Positions 32,975 to 32,986 of a stretch of 32,986 bases of DNA are shown here, one piece after another. This DNA comes from Deltaproteobacteria bacterium. Lineage in GTDB: Bacteria; Desulfobacterota; Desulfuromonadia; Desulfuromonadales; BM103. Position 1 is the first letter of the stretch. Each line of letters starts with the position of its first letter. Position numbers and translations under genes: made by a program. The stretch spans positions 1-32,986 of the forward strand of contig JAFDBS010000165.1 in NCBI GenBank assembly GCA_019313185.1. The letters run 5' to 3'. The notes beneath the pieces were generated by a model that made no database searches, was not told the DNA's origin, and saw only the letters and a program-made list of their open reading frames with translations.

Positions 32975-32986
32975 TCCTTTGAATAT

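Overview
The window reads as chromosome from a Gram-negative, probably anaerobic or microaerobic bacterium, most likely of the Desulfuromonadales/Geobacter type. This is inference. It rests on secreted or periplasmic c-type haem (CXXCH) proteins next to cytosolic signalling genes, a K+ channel with two RCK units like Geobacter GsuK, a ferredoxin-nitroreductase fusion, a rubrerythrin-like protein and a PcnB-type poly(A) polymerase. Base composition looks even and close to 50% G+C. I see no tRNA, rRNA, CRISPR array, insertion sequence or phage gene, and nearly all of it is intact, densely packed genes.

Layout. 1-1.8 kb: a TetR regulator bracketed by two copies of one palindromic operator, then a lone receiver-domain protein. 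1.8-3.3 kb (minus): folK, a small membrane-anchored cysteine protein and a transaldolase. 3.3-10.3 kb (plus): a VOC protein, a P-type cation ATPase, a MoxR ATPase, a DUF58 protein and a TgpA-like transglutaminase; the last four overlap one another, and the DUF58 gene seems to lack an ordinary start codon. 10.3-15.3 kb: pcnB on the minus strand, then plus-strand miaA, a glycosyltransferase, a PilZ protein, a ferritin-like protein and a single-CXXCH exported protein, closed by a strong terminator. 15.3-22 kb (minus): sucCD, a cobalt/nickel ECF importer (cbiMQO), an SprT-like protein and a Gfo/Idh oxidoreductase. 22-26.6 kb: the K+ channel and a class IV aminotransferase (plus), then two nitroreductases (minus), one with a 14-base A tract inside the gene. 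26.8-33 kb: a signalling and tetrapyrrole region with a CarH-like cobalamin-binding protein paired with a soluble histidine kinase (minus), a CNNM-type membrane protein and a haem-oxygenase-like fusion (plus), a c-haem sensor lacking an output domain (minus) and a 47-residue gene.

How the genes fit together. TgpA, DUF58 and MoxR form a recurring membrane/AAA+ module, here co-transcribed with an ion pump. CbiMQO would bring in Co2+ or Ni2+; its promoter region carries repeated motifs that look like repressor sites. The best candidate for an undescribed system is the pair at 26.8-28.6 kb: a cobalamin sensor with the Wx9EH and ExHxxG signatures of CarH photoreceptors, but with no DNA-binding domain, sitting 10 bases upstream of a PAS histidine kinase. 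A haem-oxygenase-like protein and a c-haem sensor lie nearby, so several genes of this end appear to deal with tetrapyrroles.
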